Assembly: GCA_027484105.1 (NCBI GenBank)
Contig: JAIXUG010000005.1
Coordinates: 372,001-436,000, forward strand
Direction: 5' to 3'
Source: Comamonadaceae bacterium
GTDB taxonomy: Bacteria > Pseudomonadota > Gammaproteobacteria > Burkholderiales > Burkholderiaceae_C
Length of the DNA: 64,000 nt
Shown here: positions 17,424 to 30,843 of the stretch, piece by piece
Layout of the letters: each line of letters opens with the position of its first letter
How positions within the stretch are numbered: the stretch's first letter is position 1
The notes under the pieces: generated by a model
Seen by the model: the letters and a program-made list of their open reading frames with translations, nothing else
What the model was told of the DNA's origin: nothing
Databases searched by the model: none
Translations under genes and position numbers: made by a program

Positions 17424-18355
17424 GCCAAAGCCCCCGAGGCCAGTTGTTTGCGGTTCATGACTTCGAGGAACACGTCTTCCAGGTCGGCCTGGCGGATCTC
17501 GACGTCTTCCACCACCAAGCCTGCGGTGCGCAGGGTGGCCAGGTGGTTTTCGATCTCGACCGCGTTGTGCACCGGCAGCTGCACGATGCGGCCCGTGACA
17601 CGGGCGATGGCCGCCACGGCAGAAGGCAAATCGCCATCGAGCTTGAAGCGCAGCACCTGGCTGGTGGCCGAGCGCAACAGGTCGGACGTGCGCTCCAAAG
17701 CCAGCAACTGGCCGCGCTTGAGCATGGCGATGCGCCCGCACAAGGCCTCGGCTTCTTCCAGGTAATGGGTGGTGAGCAAAACCGTGTGGCCTTGCTTGTT
17801 GAGTTTGGCGATGAAGGCCCACAAGGTTTGGCGCAATTCGACATCGACCCCGGCGGTGGGCTCGTCCAGCACGATCACACGCGGCTTGTGCACCAAGGCC
17901 TGCGCCACCAACACGCGGCGCTTCATGCCGCCCGAGAGCTGACGCATGTTGGCATTGGCCTTGTCGGTCAGGCCCAGGCTGTCCAGCAGTTCATCGATCC
18001 AGGCCTCGTTGTGCTTGACGCCGAAATAGCCTGACTGGATGCGCAGCGATTCGCGCACCGTGAAAAAGGGGTCGAACACCAGCTCTTGGGGCACCACGCC
18101 GAGCAAGCGTCGCGCAGCGGCATAGTCGGTTTGCACGTCGTGGCCGTGCACCAGCACGCGCCCGGTGGTGGGGCGGCTCAGGCCCGCCAAGGTGCTGATG
18201 AGGGTGGTTTTGCCTGCGCCGTTGGGACCGAGCAAACCGAAAAATTCGCCCTCTTCCACGTCAAAGCTGACCTGATCGAGTGCGGTGAATGCGGCTGTGC
18301 CTGCCTGCCTGGCAGGATAGGTCTTGGAGACGGATTGGAAAGAGAGCGCTGGCAT
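17420..18355 (-). CDS. ABC transporter ATP-binding protein (YadG-like)
   Basis: A 311-residue ATPase. Walker A is GLLGPNGAGKTTLIS, the Q-loop is VPQELVFDPF, the signature motif is MRQLSGGMKRRVLVAQAL, Walker B is PRVIVLDEPTAGVD and the H-loop His is in LLTTHYLEEAEALCG. A C-terminal extension of about 80 residues (DLPSAVAAIARVTG...) follows the ATPase core, as in the drug/exopolysaccharide exporter branch. It is translationally coupled to the permease. It lies about 77 bp after the MlaB-like STAS gene. Confidence 0.92.
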   Translation of the reverse strand: MPALSFQSVSKTYPARQAGTAAFTALDQVSFDVEEGEFFGLLGPNGAGKTTLISTLAGLSRPTTGRVLVHGHDVQTDYAAARRLLGVVPQELVFDPFFTVRESLRIQSGYFGVKHNEAWIDELLDSLGLTDKANANMRQLSGGMKRRVLVAQALVHKPRVIVLDEPTAGVDVELRQTLWAFIAKLNKQGHTVLLTTHYLEEAEALCGRIAMLKRGQLLALERTSDLLRSATSQVLRFKLDGDLPSAVAAIARVTGRIVQLPVHNAVEIENHLATLRTAGLVVEDVEIRQADLEDVFLEVMNRKQLASGALA

Positions 18356-18432
18356 GGGAATGCCCTATTTTAAGTGTTGCCTGCAGAACCCGGCGCAGCC
18401 AGAAGATCATGCCCTCCGGGGCTGACTCCCCT

Positions 18433-18708
18433 TCAGGCGGTGTGCAGCAGGTCAAGCACCCCATAAAGGGTGGCCAATTCACGCAGCCTCGGGGTCATGC
18501 ACTCAATGTGCAATGCGCTGCCTCTTTGGCTCAGCACCCGTCGCAAGCCCAAGATAACGGCCAGCGCAGAAGAATCAAAGTCCACCAGATCCGAGGCGTC
18601 CAGCACCACTTGAGGTGGCAAGGCTGCGGGCAATTGCGCCACCCACTGCGCCAGGCAGGCGTTGGCCTGGGCGTGCAGCAACGAGGCGGGCAACTTCAGT
18701 GGCGTCAT
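18433..18708 (-). CDS. mlaB: STAS-domain protein, probable MlaB
   Basis: A 91-residue single STAS domain. The conserved strand-turn VVLDASDLVDFDSSALAVILGL carries the usual Asp-Ser pair, and ALHIECMTPRLRELATLYGVLDLL closes the domain. MlaB is the cytoplasmic regulatory partner of the MlaF ATPase in phospholipid retrograde transport. It is the sixth gene of mlaFEDACB. The ATG at 18708 is chosen; a TTG at 18723 would overlap mlaC and cannot be excluded. Confidence 0.85.
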   Translation of the reverse strand: MTPLKLPASLLHAQANACLAQWVAQLPAALPPQVVLDASDLVDFDSSALAVILGLRRVLSQRGSALHIECMTPRLRELATLYGVLDLLHTA

Positions 18709-18719
18709 GGCAAAGAGGC

Positions 18720-19376
18720 TCAAGCCGGTTTGGCGTTGGATTTGTTGCGCGCTGTCAAACTCGCGATCAAAGCGTCAATGCCGCCCGCATTGATCTCTTT
18801 GGTGAACTGGTTGCGGTAGTTTTCAACCAACCAGACCCCCAACACGTTCAAATCGAAAATCATCCAACCCGAGCCCTGACCGGGTGTTTTTTCCAGGCGG
18901 TAATCGAGTTGTATGGGGTCACCCTTGCCACGGACCTCGGTGTTGACCACCAGGTTTTTGTCATCCTGCCCACGGCGCAACGGCTTGACCACCACCACCT
19001 GGTCGGTGATTTGGCTCAGGGCCCCTGAATAGGTGCGCACCAGCAGGGTTTTGAATTCGTCCTGCAGGCGTTTTTGCTGCTCTGGCGTGGCACTGCGCCA
19101 TGCGGGACCGGTCGCCAAAGCGGTCATGCGCCGAAAATTGACATGCGGCATCAATTGGTTGTCAACCAGCTGCATGAGTTTCTGGATGTCACCGCTGCGC
19201 AGCGCCTTGTCGGCCTTGATGGTGTTCAGGGTGTCGTTGGTGATGCGGCCAATGAAGGCTTCGGGCGCCTCTTCAGAGGACCACGCTGGGCCAGCCAACC
19301 CCGCCAGAGCCAAGGCACCCACAGCGGCCAGCGCGTGGCGGCGGTTCAAATGAATAAAGGAAGAAAGAGTGTCCAT
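18720..19376 (-). CDS. mlaC: phospholipid-binding protein MlaC
   Basis: A periplasmic shuttle of phospholipids between the MlaA complex and MlaFEDB. The 218-residue product has a signal peptide (RRHALAAVGALALAGLAGPAWS), then the Ttg2D/MlaC fold: PEAFIGRITNDTLNTI, HVNFRRMTALATGPAWRSA, FKTLLVRTYSGAL and the C-terminal WMIFDLNVLGVWLVENYRNQF. The ATG at 19376 directly precedes the signal peptide. An upstream in-frame extension is rejected as non-coding. Confidence 0.93.
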   Translation of the reverse strand: MDTLSSFIHLNRRHALAAVGALALAGLAGPAWSSEEAPEAFIGRITNDTLNTIKADKALRSGDIQKLMQLVDNQLMPHVNFRRMTALATGPAWRSATPEQQKRLQDEFKTLLVRTYSGALSQITDQVVVVKPLRRGQDDKNLVVNTEVRGKGDPIQLDYRLEKTPGQGSGWMIFDLNVLGVWLVENYRNQFTKEINAGGIDALIASLTARNKSNAKPA

Positions 19377-19428
19377 GGCTTGACTGTAGAACCAGATCAG
19401 GAAGGCGTTGTGAAAAACTGTAAGGGGC

Positions 19429-20163
19429 CTAGCGAGAAGACGTTGTTTCGCTGTAGTCAAAACGCGAGGGCGGATTGCCGTCGTAAATATCGTTTTGTCT
19501 TTTTTGCAAATAAGCATCACGCACAAACGAATAAGGGTCGAGTGAGGCGGCCTTGATCACGTCCACGGTTTTCAACAGGCCAGAGCGGGTATCGACCAAG
19601 CGAACTGCCAATAAGCTGTAGCGGGTGGCTTCGTCGTTCAATCTCTGGGTGACGTTGCCTTGCATGTCGACCGGGAAAGCGACAGCGTCTCGCAAGGTGG
19701 AGGGCCCAAACAGGGGCAAGACCAGGTAAGGACCGGATGCAACCCCCCAATGGCCCAAGGTCTGGCCAAAGTCCTCCCGACGTTTCTCGATGCCCATCTC
19801 GGAGGCGACGTCCAGAAAACCCGCCAAACCGATGAAGGTGTTGATGTTGATGCGCATGAAGGTTTCGACGGTGGCCTGTCCCTTGAGCTGCATGGCGCTG
19901 TTGGCCATGGACCAGACATCCCCCAGATTGCCCAAAAAGTTGCTCACCCCGGTGCGCACCATGCTGGGCAGCACCTTCACATACAACTGGGCTGCAGGCT
20001 TGATGGCGATGGTGTCCACCGCATCGTTGAATTGGTAAATGCTGCGGTTCATGGGCTCCCAGGGGTCACGCGCATCGGCACTTTTGACGGTGGCGCAAGC
20101 TTGCAAAAGCAGCAGCATGCCAAGCCCCAACAACAGGCACAAGCGTCTGGCAAGGGTGTTCAT
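19429..20163 (-). CDS. mlaA: outer-membrane lipoprotein MlaA (VacJ)
   Basis: The outer-membrane part of the phospholipid transport system. The 244-residue product has a lipoprotein signal with lipobox LLQAC (Cys23), then DPWEPMNRSIYQFND, the near-invariant start of MlaA. SNFLGNLGDVWSMANSAMQLKG, DFGQTLGHWGVASGPYLVLPLFGPSTLRD and DPYSFVRDAYLQKR follow. It overlaps mlaD by 4 bp. In this lineage mlaA lies inside the mla operon, unlike in E. coli where it is separate. Confidence 0.95.
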   Translation of the reverse strand: MNTLARRLCLLLGLGMLLLLQACATVKSADARDPWEPMNRSIYQFNDAVDTIAIKPAAQLYVKVLPSMVRTGVSNFLGNLGDVWSMANSAMQLKGQATVETFMRININTFIGLAGFLDVASEMGIEKRREDFGQTLGHWGVASGPYLVLPLFGPSTLRDAVAFPVDMQGNVTQRLNDEATRYSLLAVRLVDTRSGLLKTVDVIKAASLDPYSFVRDAYLQKRQNDIYDGNPPSRFDYSETTSSR

Positions 20164-20636
20164 GGCTTTTGCCCTTCAGAAGATTTTTCGGCTTGGTTGA
20201 ACAGGAATTGGCTGATCAGGTTCTCGAGAATCACCGCCGATTGGGTCGAGCCAATGCGGTCACCGGCCGACAGATTTTTTTCGTCAGCACCGGGTGAAAC
20301 GTCCAGGTATTGCTCACCCAACAAACCGCTCGTCAGAATTTTCAAGGAGCTGTCTTGTGGAAAAGCGTGCTCGGTTTGCAAGGTCAAGGTCACTTTGGCC
20401 TGAAAGGATGTGCCATCGAATTCGATGGTTTTGACGCGCCCGACCACCACCCCCGCGCTTTTGACGGCAGCGCCGGGCTTGAGCCCACCAATGTTGTCGA
20501 ACTTGGCCGTGACCTCATAGCCCTTGTTGAAGCTCCAGGTCAGCAAATTGGCCGCCTTGAGCGCCAAAAACAGCACGGCCACCGCACCGAGCAACACAAA
20601 CAAGCCCACCCACACATCATTTTTTGAACGTTGCAT
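20160..20636 (-). CDS. mlaD: MCE-domain lipid-binding subunit MlaD
   Basis: A 158-residue inner-membrane-anchored periplasmic protein. One N-terminal span (WVGLFVLLGAVAVLFLALKA) is followed by a single MCE domain: YEVTAKFDNIGGLKPGAAVKSAGVVVGRV, then ILTSGLLGEQYLDVSPGAD with the LLGEQY pore-loop element. It forms the hexameric ring on MlaE. It sits between mlaE (10-bp gap) and mlaA (overlap). Confidence 0.94.
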   Translation of the reverse strand: MQRSKNDVWVGLFVLLGAVAVLFLALKAANLLTWSFNKGYEVTAKFDNIGGLKPGAAVKSAGVVVGRVKTIEFDGTSFQAKVTLTLQTEHAFPQDSSLKILTSGLLGEQYLDVSPGADEKNLSAGDRIGSTQSAVILENLISQFLFNQAEKSSEGQKP

Positions 20637-20646
20637 GCCGTCCTCC

Positions 20647-21429
20647 TCAAATGCTGAACATCATCGCGGTCAGGATGAAGTCCAGGCCCAACACCGACAA
20701 AGAAGAAACCACCACGCTGCGCGTGGTGGCACTGGCCACACCCTCAGGCGTGGGTTTGGCCACATAACCCTGCAGCAAGGCGATGAAAGTCACCGCCACC
20801 CCGAAAACCACGCTCTTGATGATGCCATTGCCCACATCCTTGAACACATCGACGCCGCCTTGCATCTGGCTCCAGAACGAACCGGCATCGACCCCGATGA
20901 GCAACACGCCCACCACGTAACCACCCAAAATGCCCACCGCACTGAACACGGCTGCGAGCAATGGCAAAGCAATGATGCCGCCCCAAAAACGCGGCGCCAG
21001 GATGCGCTGCACCGGGTCCACCGCCATCATCTCCAAGGCGGTGAGTTGCTCGCCCGCGCGCATCAGGCCAATCTCGGCCGTGAGCGATGCACCTGCACGC
21101 CCTGCAAACAACAAAGCCGCCACCACCGGCCCCAACTCGCGCACCAAGCTGAGTGCCACCAGCAAGCCCAGGGCTTCGGCCGAACCGTAGCGCTGCAGGG
21201 TGTAGTAGCCCTGCAGGCCCAACACAAAGCCGACAAACAAGCCCGAAACCGTGATGATGGCCAGCGAATAGTTGCCCAAAAAGTGCACCTGGTCGCGCAC
21301 CAGGCCAAAACGCTTGAGGGCCACGCCCGACATGCCCAGCAGCTTGACGAACAAGCGGGCAGCAAAGCCCCAATCGGCCAACACCTGTCGGGTGCTGGCA
21401 CCCAGGGCACCCAAGACCGAGACGATCAT
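20647..21429 (-). CDS. mlaE: phospholipid ABC transporter permease MlaE
   Basis: A 260-residue MlaE/YrbE permease with the family pattern GLFVGFVLGLQGYYTLQRYGS, RELGPVVAALLFAGRAGASLTAEIGLMR and EQLTALEMMAVDPVQRILAPRFW. The C-terminal half (LQGYVAKPTPEGVASATTRSVVVSS) is equally typical. Five to six spans are predicted. It starts 4 bp into the end of mlaF, so the two are coupled. Confidence 0.95.
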   Translation of the reverse strand: MIVSVLGALGASTRQVLADWGFAARLFVKLLGMSGVALKRFGLVRDQVHFLGNYSLAIITVSGLFVGFVLGLQGYYTLQRYGSAEALGLLVALSLVRELGPVVAALLFAGRAGASLTAEIGLMRAGEQLTALEMMAVDPVQRILAPRFWGGIIALPLLAAVFSAVGILGGYVVGVLLIGVDAGSFWSQMQGGVDVFKDVGNGIIKSVVFGVAVTFIALLQGYVAKPTPEGVASATTRSVVVSSLSVLGLDFILTAMMFSI

Positions 21430-22244
21430 GCCGTCCTCCGATCGTAATCTTGCGCCACTGGAGGTGCTGGATAGTGGAACGGCACGGGGCCATCGCTGAG
21501 CGCATGCACAAACTGGTGAATCAACGGGTCGGTGCTGGCCCGCAACTCGGCCGGTGTGCCTTGAGCGGCCACACCGCCGTTGGCCAAAATCACCACATGG
21601 TCGGCAATCTCAAAGGTTTCGGTCACATCGTGCGACACCACAATGCTGGTGATGCCCAGACTGTCGTTCAGGCGGCGAATGAGGCGCGCCGCCGTGCCCA
21701 AAGAAATGGGGTCCAAGCCGGCGAAGGGCTCGTCGTACATGATCAAGTCAGGGTCCAGCGCGATGGCACGAGCCAGGGCCACACGCCGGCTCATGCCGCC
21801 AGAAATCTCGGAGGGCCGCAGGTCACGCGCACCCCGTAAACCCACCGCGTCCAGCTTCATCAACACGATGTCGCGGATCAGGTCCTCCGACAAGGCTGTG
21901 TGCTCACGCAAGGGAAAAGCCACGTTGTCGAACACGCTCATGTCGGTGAACAAGGCACCAAACTGGAACAGCATGCCCATGCGGCGGCGGGCGGCGTACA
22001 ACTGGGCCTGGCGCATGGGGGTGATGTCCTCACCGTCAAACAACAGTTGACCGTGGTTGGCACGGATTTGACCGCCAATCAAACGCAAAACCGTGGTTTT
22101 GCCACCGCCGGACACACCCATCAGGGCCGTGACTTGGCCGCGCGGCACCTCGAAGCTGAGGTTCTTCAAAATGACGCGGTCACCGTACCCGAAGGTCAGG
22201 TCGCGCAATTGAACAAGTGGCGGTGGTGTGAACGGGGTCTGCAT
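21426..22244 (-). CDS. mlaF: phospholipid ABC transporter ATPase MlaF
   Basis: A 272-residue ATPase with Walker A LMGVSGGGKTTVLRL, signature SEISGGMSRRVALARAI, Walker B DLIMYDEPFAGLDPIS and H-loop VVSHDVTETFEIADH. It is the first gene of mlaFEDACB. The start region is unusual: only 12 nt, mostly U in the transcript, separate the ATG from the base of a terminator-like hairpin, and no Shine-Dalgarno is visible. Translation or transcription start may therefore be atypical. Confidence 0.94.
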   Translation of the reverse strand: MQTPFTPPPLVQLRDLTFGYGDRVILKNLSFEVPRGQVTALMGVSGGGKTTVLRLIGGQIRANHGQLLFDGEDITPMRQAQLYAARRRMGMLFQFGALFTDMSVFDNVAFPLREHTALSEDLIRDIVLMKLDAVGLRGARDLRPSEISGGMSRRVALARAIALDPDLIMYDEPFAGLDPISLGTAARLIRRLNDSLGITSIVVSHDVTETFEIADHVVILANGGVAAQGTPAELRASTDPLIHQFVHALSDGPVPFHYPAPPVAQDYDRRTA

Positions 22245-22245
22245 G

Positions 22246-22272
22246 AAAAGACAAAAGCCGGATTGTCCGGCT
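22246..22272 (-). terminator. intrinsic terminator after gltD
   Basis: On the minus strand a 7-bp stem (AGCCGGA / TCCGGCT, loop CAA) is followed by TTTTGTCTTTT. It lies about 78 nt beyond the gltD stop, and its U-tract runs to within 2 bases of the mlaF ATG. It should separate gltBD from the mla block, or act as a leader hairpin for mlaF. Confidence 0.7.
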
Positions 22273-22289
22273 CTTGTGATGTTAGAGAT

Positions 22290-22316
22290 TCCCGTTTTGC
22301 GCTGTGCAAAACGGGA
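22290..22316. repeat. perfect 11-bp stem-loop downstream of gltD
   Basis: TCCCGTTTTGC and GCAAAACGGGA pair perfectly around a 5-nt loop, GCTGT. No T-run follows on either strand, so it is not a classical terminator. It may protect the gltBD 3' end or be part of a tandem hairpin with the terminator 18 bp away. Confidence 0.6.
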
Positions 22317-22349
22317 TTACCAAGGGATTTTACTTAAAACAAATGGCCG

Positions 22350-23831
22350 TCAAAGCGGGAGGTCACTGGTGCCCATCAGGAATTGGTCCACAGCGCGAGC
22401 GGCCTGACGGCCCTCACGAATGGCCCAGACCACCAGGGACTGGCCTCGGCGCATGTCGCCTGCGGCGAACACCTTGGGCACGTTGGTGGCATAACCGCCG
22501 GTGGCATCGGTGCTGGCCTTGGCGTTGCCACGGGCGTCCTTGTCGATGCCGAAAGCGTCGAGCACGGTGGCGACCGGGTTGGTGAAGCCCATGGCGAGCA
22601 AGACCAAGTCGGCTTTGTATTCCTTCTCGGTGCCGGGCACCTCGACCATCTTGCCGTCCTTGAATTCGACATGCACCGTCTTCAAGCCCGTGACTTTGCC
22701 CTTCTCGCCCATGAATGCCTTGGTGGAGATGGCGAATTCGCGCTTGAGCAGACCTTTTTCGGCACTCTCGTCGTGGCTGGAGCTGGTGCGCAGCTTCATG
22801 GGCCAATAAGGCCAGACCAAGGCCTTGTTTTCTTTTTCGGGTGGTTCGGGCATGACCTCGAACTGGGTCACGCTTACCGCGCCGTGGCGTGTGCTGGTGC
22901 CCACGCAATCGCTGCCGGTGTCGCCGCCACCGATCACGATGACGTTTTTGCCGTCGGCGCGCAGCTGGCCCTTGAGCTTGTCGCCCGCGTTCACCTTGTT
23001 TTGCTGGGGCAAAAACTCCATCGCAAAGTGGATGCCTTCGAGGTCGCGGCCCGGCACGGGCAGGTCACGCGACTGCTCGGAGCCACCTGTGAGCAGCACG
23101 GCGTCAAAGTCTTTCTTGAGCTGTTCGGCGCTGATGGTTTCCTTGGCCCAGTTGGTGACCTTGGAATCCTTGGGCCACTCGCCCACCAGCACGCTGGTGC
23201 GGATCTTCACGCCTTCGGCTTCGAGCTGCTGGACGCGGCGGTCGATGTGCGACTTTTCCATCTTGAAGTCTGGAATGCCATAGCGCAGCAAGCCGCCCAC
23301 GCGGTCGTTCTTCTCGAACAAGGTCACATCGTGGCCGACACGTGCCAGCTGTTGGGCCGCAGCCAAACCGGCAGGGCCTGCGCCAATGATGGCCACGGTT
23401 TTGCCGGTCTTGACTTTGGCAGGACGGGGCGTGACCCAGCCTTCGGCCCAGGCGCGGTCGATGATGGCGTGCTCGATCGACTTGATGCCCACGGCGTCGT
23501 CGTTGAAGTTGACCACGCATGCGGCTTCGCAAGGCGCGGGGCAGATGCGGCCGGTGAACTCGGGGAAGTTGTTGGTGCTGTGCAGCACCTCGATCGCGTT
23601 TTTCCAGTCACCTTCAAACACCAGGTTGTTGAAGTCCGGAATGATGTTGTTGACCGGGCAGCCGTTGTTGCAAAACGGCGTACCGCAATCCATGCAGCGT
23701 GCCGCTTGTGTTTTGGACTGCTCAGGTGTCAGTCCGATCACGAATTCGCCGTAATTTTTGAGGCGCTCGGAAACGGGTTTGTAGCCCTCTTCGATGCGCT
23801 CAAATTCCATGAAGCCGGTGATTTTTCCCAT
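22350..23831 (-). CDS. gltD: glutamate synthase (NADPH) small subunit GltD
   Basis: The 493-residue FAD/NADPH subunit feeds electrons to GltB in ammonia assimilation. The N-terminal cysteine cluster for 4Fe-4S centres reads [20 protein letters not shown], with a second set in [14 protein letters not shown]. Two Rossmann folds follow: [17 protein letters not shown] for FAD and [17 protein letters not shown] for NADPH. The C-terminal [22 protein letters not shown] completes the FAD site. A good Shine-Dalgarno (AAGGAAAA) precedes the ATG, 30 bp after gltB. Confidence 0.96.
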   Translation of the reverse strand: MGKITGFMEFERIEEGYKPVSERLKNYGEFVIGLTPEQSKTQAARCMDCGTPFCNNGCPVNNIIPDFNNLVFEGDWKNAIEVLHSTNNFPEFTGRICPAPCEAACVVNFNDDAVGIKSIEHAIIDRAWAEGWVTPRPAKVKTGKTVAIIGAGPAGLAAAQQLARVGHDVTLFEKNDRVGGLLRYGIPDFKMEKSHIDRRVQQLEAEGVKIRTSVLVGEWPKDSKVTNWAKETISAEQLKKDFDAVLLTGGSEQSRDLPVPGRDLEGIHFAMEFLPQQNKVNAGDKLKGQLRADGKNVIVIGGGDTGSDCVGTSTRHGAVSVTQFEVMPEPPEKENKALVWPYWPMKLRTSSSHDESAEKGLLKREFAISTKAFMGEKGKVTGLKTVHVEFKDGKMVEVPGTEKEYKADLVLLAMGFTNPVATVLDAFGIDKDARGNAKASTDATGGYATNVPKVFAAGDMRRGQSLVVWAIREGRQAARAVDQFLMGTSDLPL

Positions 23832-23861
23832 GATGCTTTTCCTTCAATCTTGTCGTTCGGC

Positions 23862-28553
<4,692 letters not shown>

Positions 28554-28619
28554 GGGCGCTCCTAAGGGTTTTCACGCGGATCGAGGAGTGTAGTGCACTG
28601 CAGCATCCATGCCAAACTT

Positions 28620-28646
28620 TTTAATTGGGGTCAGATCCCAATTAAA
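28620..28646. repeat. 27-nt REP-like hairpin, left copy
   Basis: TTTAATTGGG and CCCAATTAAA form a 10-bp stem around GTCAGAT. It is the exact reverse complement of the element at 29409-29435, on the other side of the transposase gene. A third, partial copy at 28669-28690 keeps the left arm. Confidence 0.85.
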
Positions 28647-28668
28647 TGGTGATTTGGATCTATCTGGA

Positions 28669-28690
28669 TTTAATTGGGGACAGATTAAAA
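28669..28690 (+). repeat. truncated copy of the REP-like element
   Basis: TTTAATTGGGGACAGATTAAA repeats the left hairpin 49 bp on, with one substitution and without the CCCAATT of the right arm, so it cannot fold fully. The transposase stop codon (TAA, minus strand) is inside this element. Confidence 0.75.
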
Positions 28691-29380
28691 AGGTGTCTTC
28701 TTGCTTGGCCGCCCTGCTTTGCCAGGAACCAGGCGCCGAGCCGTGGATTGCTGCAGTTGCCCCACAAAATCAGTCGAACCCAAGGCCCAACCGGACAGGG
28801 CACTTTGCGTCAATTGGTCCTTTTGGGACTGCGCCAAACCAGCCTGAACCAAATCGTCGTAAGCCGCTTCCCGGGCAAAGGGCGTGTTGCCCAAGCCCCA
28901 AAACAGTGCATGCGGCGACACCCATGGGTGACTGACCTGCCCAATACAGTGCCTGTGGCTGGACCATTTGAAGTCGGCCGCTTGCGCCACCATGCCCGCC
29001 CGCACCGGATTCAGGTCGATGTAAACCATGCAGGCCAAAAGATAGCGCTCACTCTCGATCAAATTGCTGCGGTAGCGCCCTTCCCACAAGGTGCCGGTGC
29101 GCTGGTGCCGCAAATTGAAGTAGCGCACATAGGCCCGACCCACTGCCTGCATCATCTGCGGCAGACCGTCATCGGTTTCCGGCGTGACCAGCAGATGAAA
29201 ATGGTTGTCCATGATCACGTAGGCATGGACGGCCACCTTGAAAGTTTGCGCATGCTCTTGCCACAGCCCCAGCAAGCGCTCGCGGTCGGCATCATCGCGC
29301 ACGATGGCTTGGCGGTCATTGCCGCGCTGAATCACATGATGCGGATAGCCTGCGACGGTCAGGCGGGGCTGGCGGGCCAT
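28685..29380 (-). CDS. REP-associated tyrosine transposase (Y1 / RAYT-type, IS200-like fold)
   Basis: A 231-residue HUH-type single-strand transposase of the REP-associated group. The N-terminus ARQPRLTVAGYPHHVIQRGNDRQ is typical. The HUH motif is NHFHLLV in AYVIMDNHFHLLVTPETDDGL. The catalytic Tyr region is in AVGRAYVRYFNLRHQRTGTLWEGRYRSN, and YLLACMVYIDLNPVRAGMV follows. The ATG at 29380 follows a GAGTTTCCTC context. It is a single intact copy set between inverted 27-nt hairpins, as expected of domesticated transposases that mobilise REP sequences rather than themselves. Confidence 0.9.
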   Translation of the reverse strand: MARQPRLTVAGYPHHVIQRGNDRQAIVRDDADRERLLGLWQEHAQTFKVAVHAYVIMDNHFHLLVTPETDDGLPQMMQAVGRAYVRYFNLRHQRTGTLWEGRYRSNLIESERYLLACMVYIDLNPVRAGMVAQAADFKWSSHRHCIGQVSHPWVSPHALFWGLGNTPFAREAAYDDLVQAGLAQSQKDQLTQSALSGWALGSTDFVGQLQQSTARRLVPGKAGRPSKKTPF

Positions 29381-29408
29381 GAGGAAACTCCCGAAATGAG
29401 AGGGCCAG

Positions 29409-29435
29409 TTTAATTGGGATCTGACCCCAATTAAA
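29409..29435. repeat. 27-nt REP-like hairpin, right copy (inverted)
   Basis: TTTAATTGGG / CCCAATTAAA with inner ATCTGAC. It is a perfect reverse complement of the left copy, 28 bp upstream of the transposase ATG and 46 bp from the divergent AtuA-like gene. Confidence 0.85.
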
Positions 29436-29480
29436 GCCAAGGCGACAGGATGTCGGGTCTGTTTTGCTTATGCTGATGGC

Positions 29481-30842
29481 ATGAAGACAACCCTTCGCAT
29501 CGGTGCCGGTGCCGGGTACGCGGGTGACCGCATACCCCCTGCTGTGGAGCTGGCCGAAAAAGGCCAGCTGGACTATCTTGTGTTCGAGTGCCTGGCCGAG
29601 CGCACGATTGCCCTGGCGCAGCTTGAACGCTCCAAAAACCCGGCCGCAGGCTTTGACGCGCTGCTTGAGGCGCGCATTCGGGCGGTGTTGCCTGCGTGCA
29701 TACGCCAGGGCACCCGCATCATCAGCAACATGGGCGCGGCCAATCCGCTGCAAGCCGGGCACGCGGTGCTGGCCGTGGCGCGTGAACTGGGCTTGCCCAA
29801 AGTCAAGGTGGCGGTGGTCTTGGGCGACGATGTGCTGGCCACTTTGACGCAAACCGGCTTGGCTTTGCCTGTGCTGGAATCCACCCAGACCCTTGGCGAT
29901 CTGCAAACGCGACTGATTTCGGCCAATGCCTATTTGGGGGCCGACACCTTGCTGCCCGCCCTGCAAACCGACGCGCAAGTCATCATCACCGGCCGGGTGG
30001 CCGACCCGGCGCTGTTTTTGGCCCCCTTGGTGCACCACTTTGGCTGGGCCGCTGACGACTGGACACGGCTGGGCAAAGGCGTGTTGGTCGGGCATTTGCT
30101 CGAATGCGCCGGTCAAATCACCGGCGGCTACTTTGCCGACCCGGGCTTCAAAGACGTGCCCGATCTGGCGCGCTTGGGCTTTCCGCTGGCCGAAGTCAGT
30201 GCCACGGGGGACGCCGTCATCACCAAAGTGGCGGGTTCGGGCGGCTGCGTCACAGTGGCCACCTGCACCGAGCAACTGCTGTATGAAATCGAGAACCCGG
30301 CGCGTTACCTGCAGCCCGATGTGGTGGCCGATTTTTCTCAAGTGGTTTTGACGCAACTGGGGCCCGACCGCGTGCAAGTCACGGGCGGCCAGGGTCACCG
30401 ACGCACCGACACGCTCAAGGTCACGCTGGGTTACCGCGACGGCTTCATTGGCGAAGGCCAGATGAGCTATGCCGGGCCGGGCGCCAGGGCACGCGGTCAA
30501 CTGGCACTGGACGTGGTGCGAGAGCGGCTGGCCGATGCGGGTTACGGCGAATTCGAAAGCCGCTACGACCTGATCGGCGTGAACGCCATCTTCGGGTCAA
30601 GTGCCTCACCCGCCAACCAGGAAGAACCCACCGAAGTGCGCGCCCGCGTGGCCCTGCGCGTGCCCAGCTTGCAACAAGCCCAGCATGTGGCCCAAGAAGT
30701 GGAAGCGCTGTACACCAATGGCCCAGCTGGCGGCGGTGGCGCCACACGCTCAGTGCGCGAAATGATTGCGGCAGCGGCTGTGCTCATGCCCCGTGAATCC
30801 GTGCACACCAGCACCGTGCTGCTCAACGCCGAAGGACACTGA
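29481..30842 (+). CDS. acyclic terpene utilisation AtuA-like protein (DUF1446)
   Basis: A 453-residue cytosolic protein of the AtuA/DUF1446 family. Landmarks are RIGAGAGYAGDRIPPAVELAEKG, ISNMGAANPLQAGHAVL, IITGRVADPALFLAPLVHHFGW, LLECAGQITGGYFADPG and VTVATCTEQLLYEIENPARYLQPDVVADF. In Pseudomonas, AtuA belongs to the citronellol/geraniol pathway, but most relatives have unknown roles in carboxylate or CoA-ester catabolism. No other atu genes are present, so a terpene role is not supported. It is followed after 1 bp by the small AtuA-associated protein. Confidence 0.88.
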   Translation: MKTTLRIGAGAGYAGDRIPPAVELAEKGQLDYLVFECLAERTIALAQLERSKNPAAGFDALLEARIRAVLPACIRQGTRIISNMGAANPLQAGHAVLAVARELGLPKVKVAVVLGDDVLATLTQTGLALPVLESTQTLGDLQTRLISANAYLGADTLLPALQTDAQVIITGRVADPALFLAPLVHHFGWAADDWTRLGKGVLVGHLLECAGQITGGYFADPGFKDVPDLARLGFPLAEVSATGDAVITKVAGSGGCVTVATCTEQLLYEIENPARYLQPDVVADFSQVVLTQLGPDRVQVTGGQGHRRTDTLKVTLGYRDGFIGEGQMSYAGPGARARGQLALDVVRERLADAGYGEFESRYDLIGVNAIFGSSASPANQEEPTEVRARVALRVPSLQQAQHVAQEVEALYTNGPAGGGGATRSVREMIAAAAVLMPRESVHTSTVLLNAEGH

Positions 30843-30843
30843 C

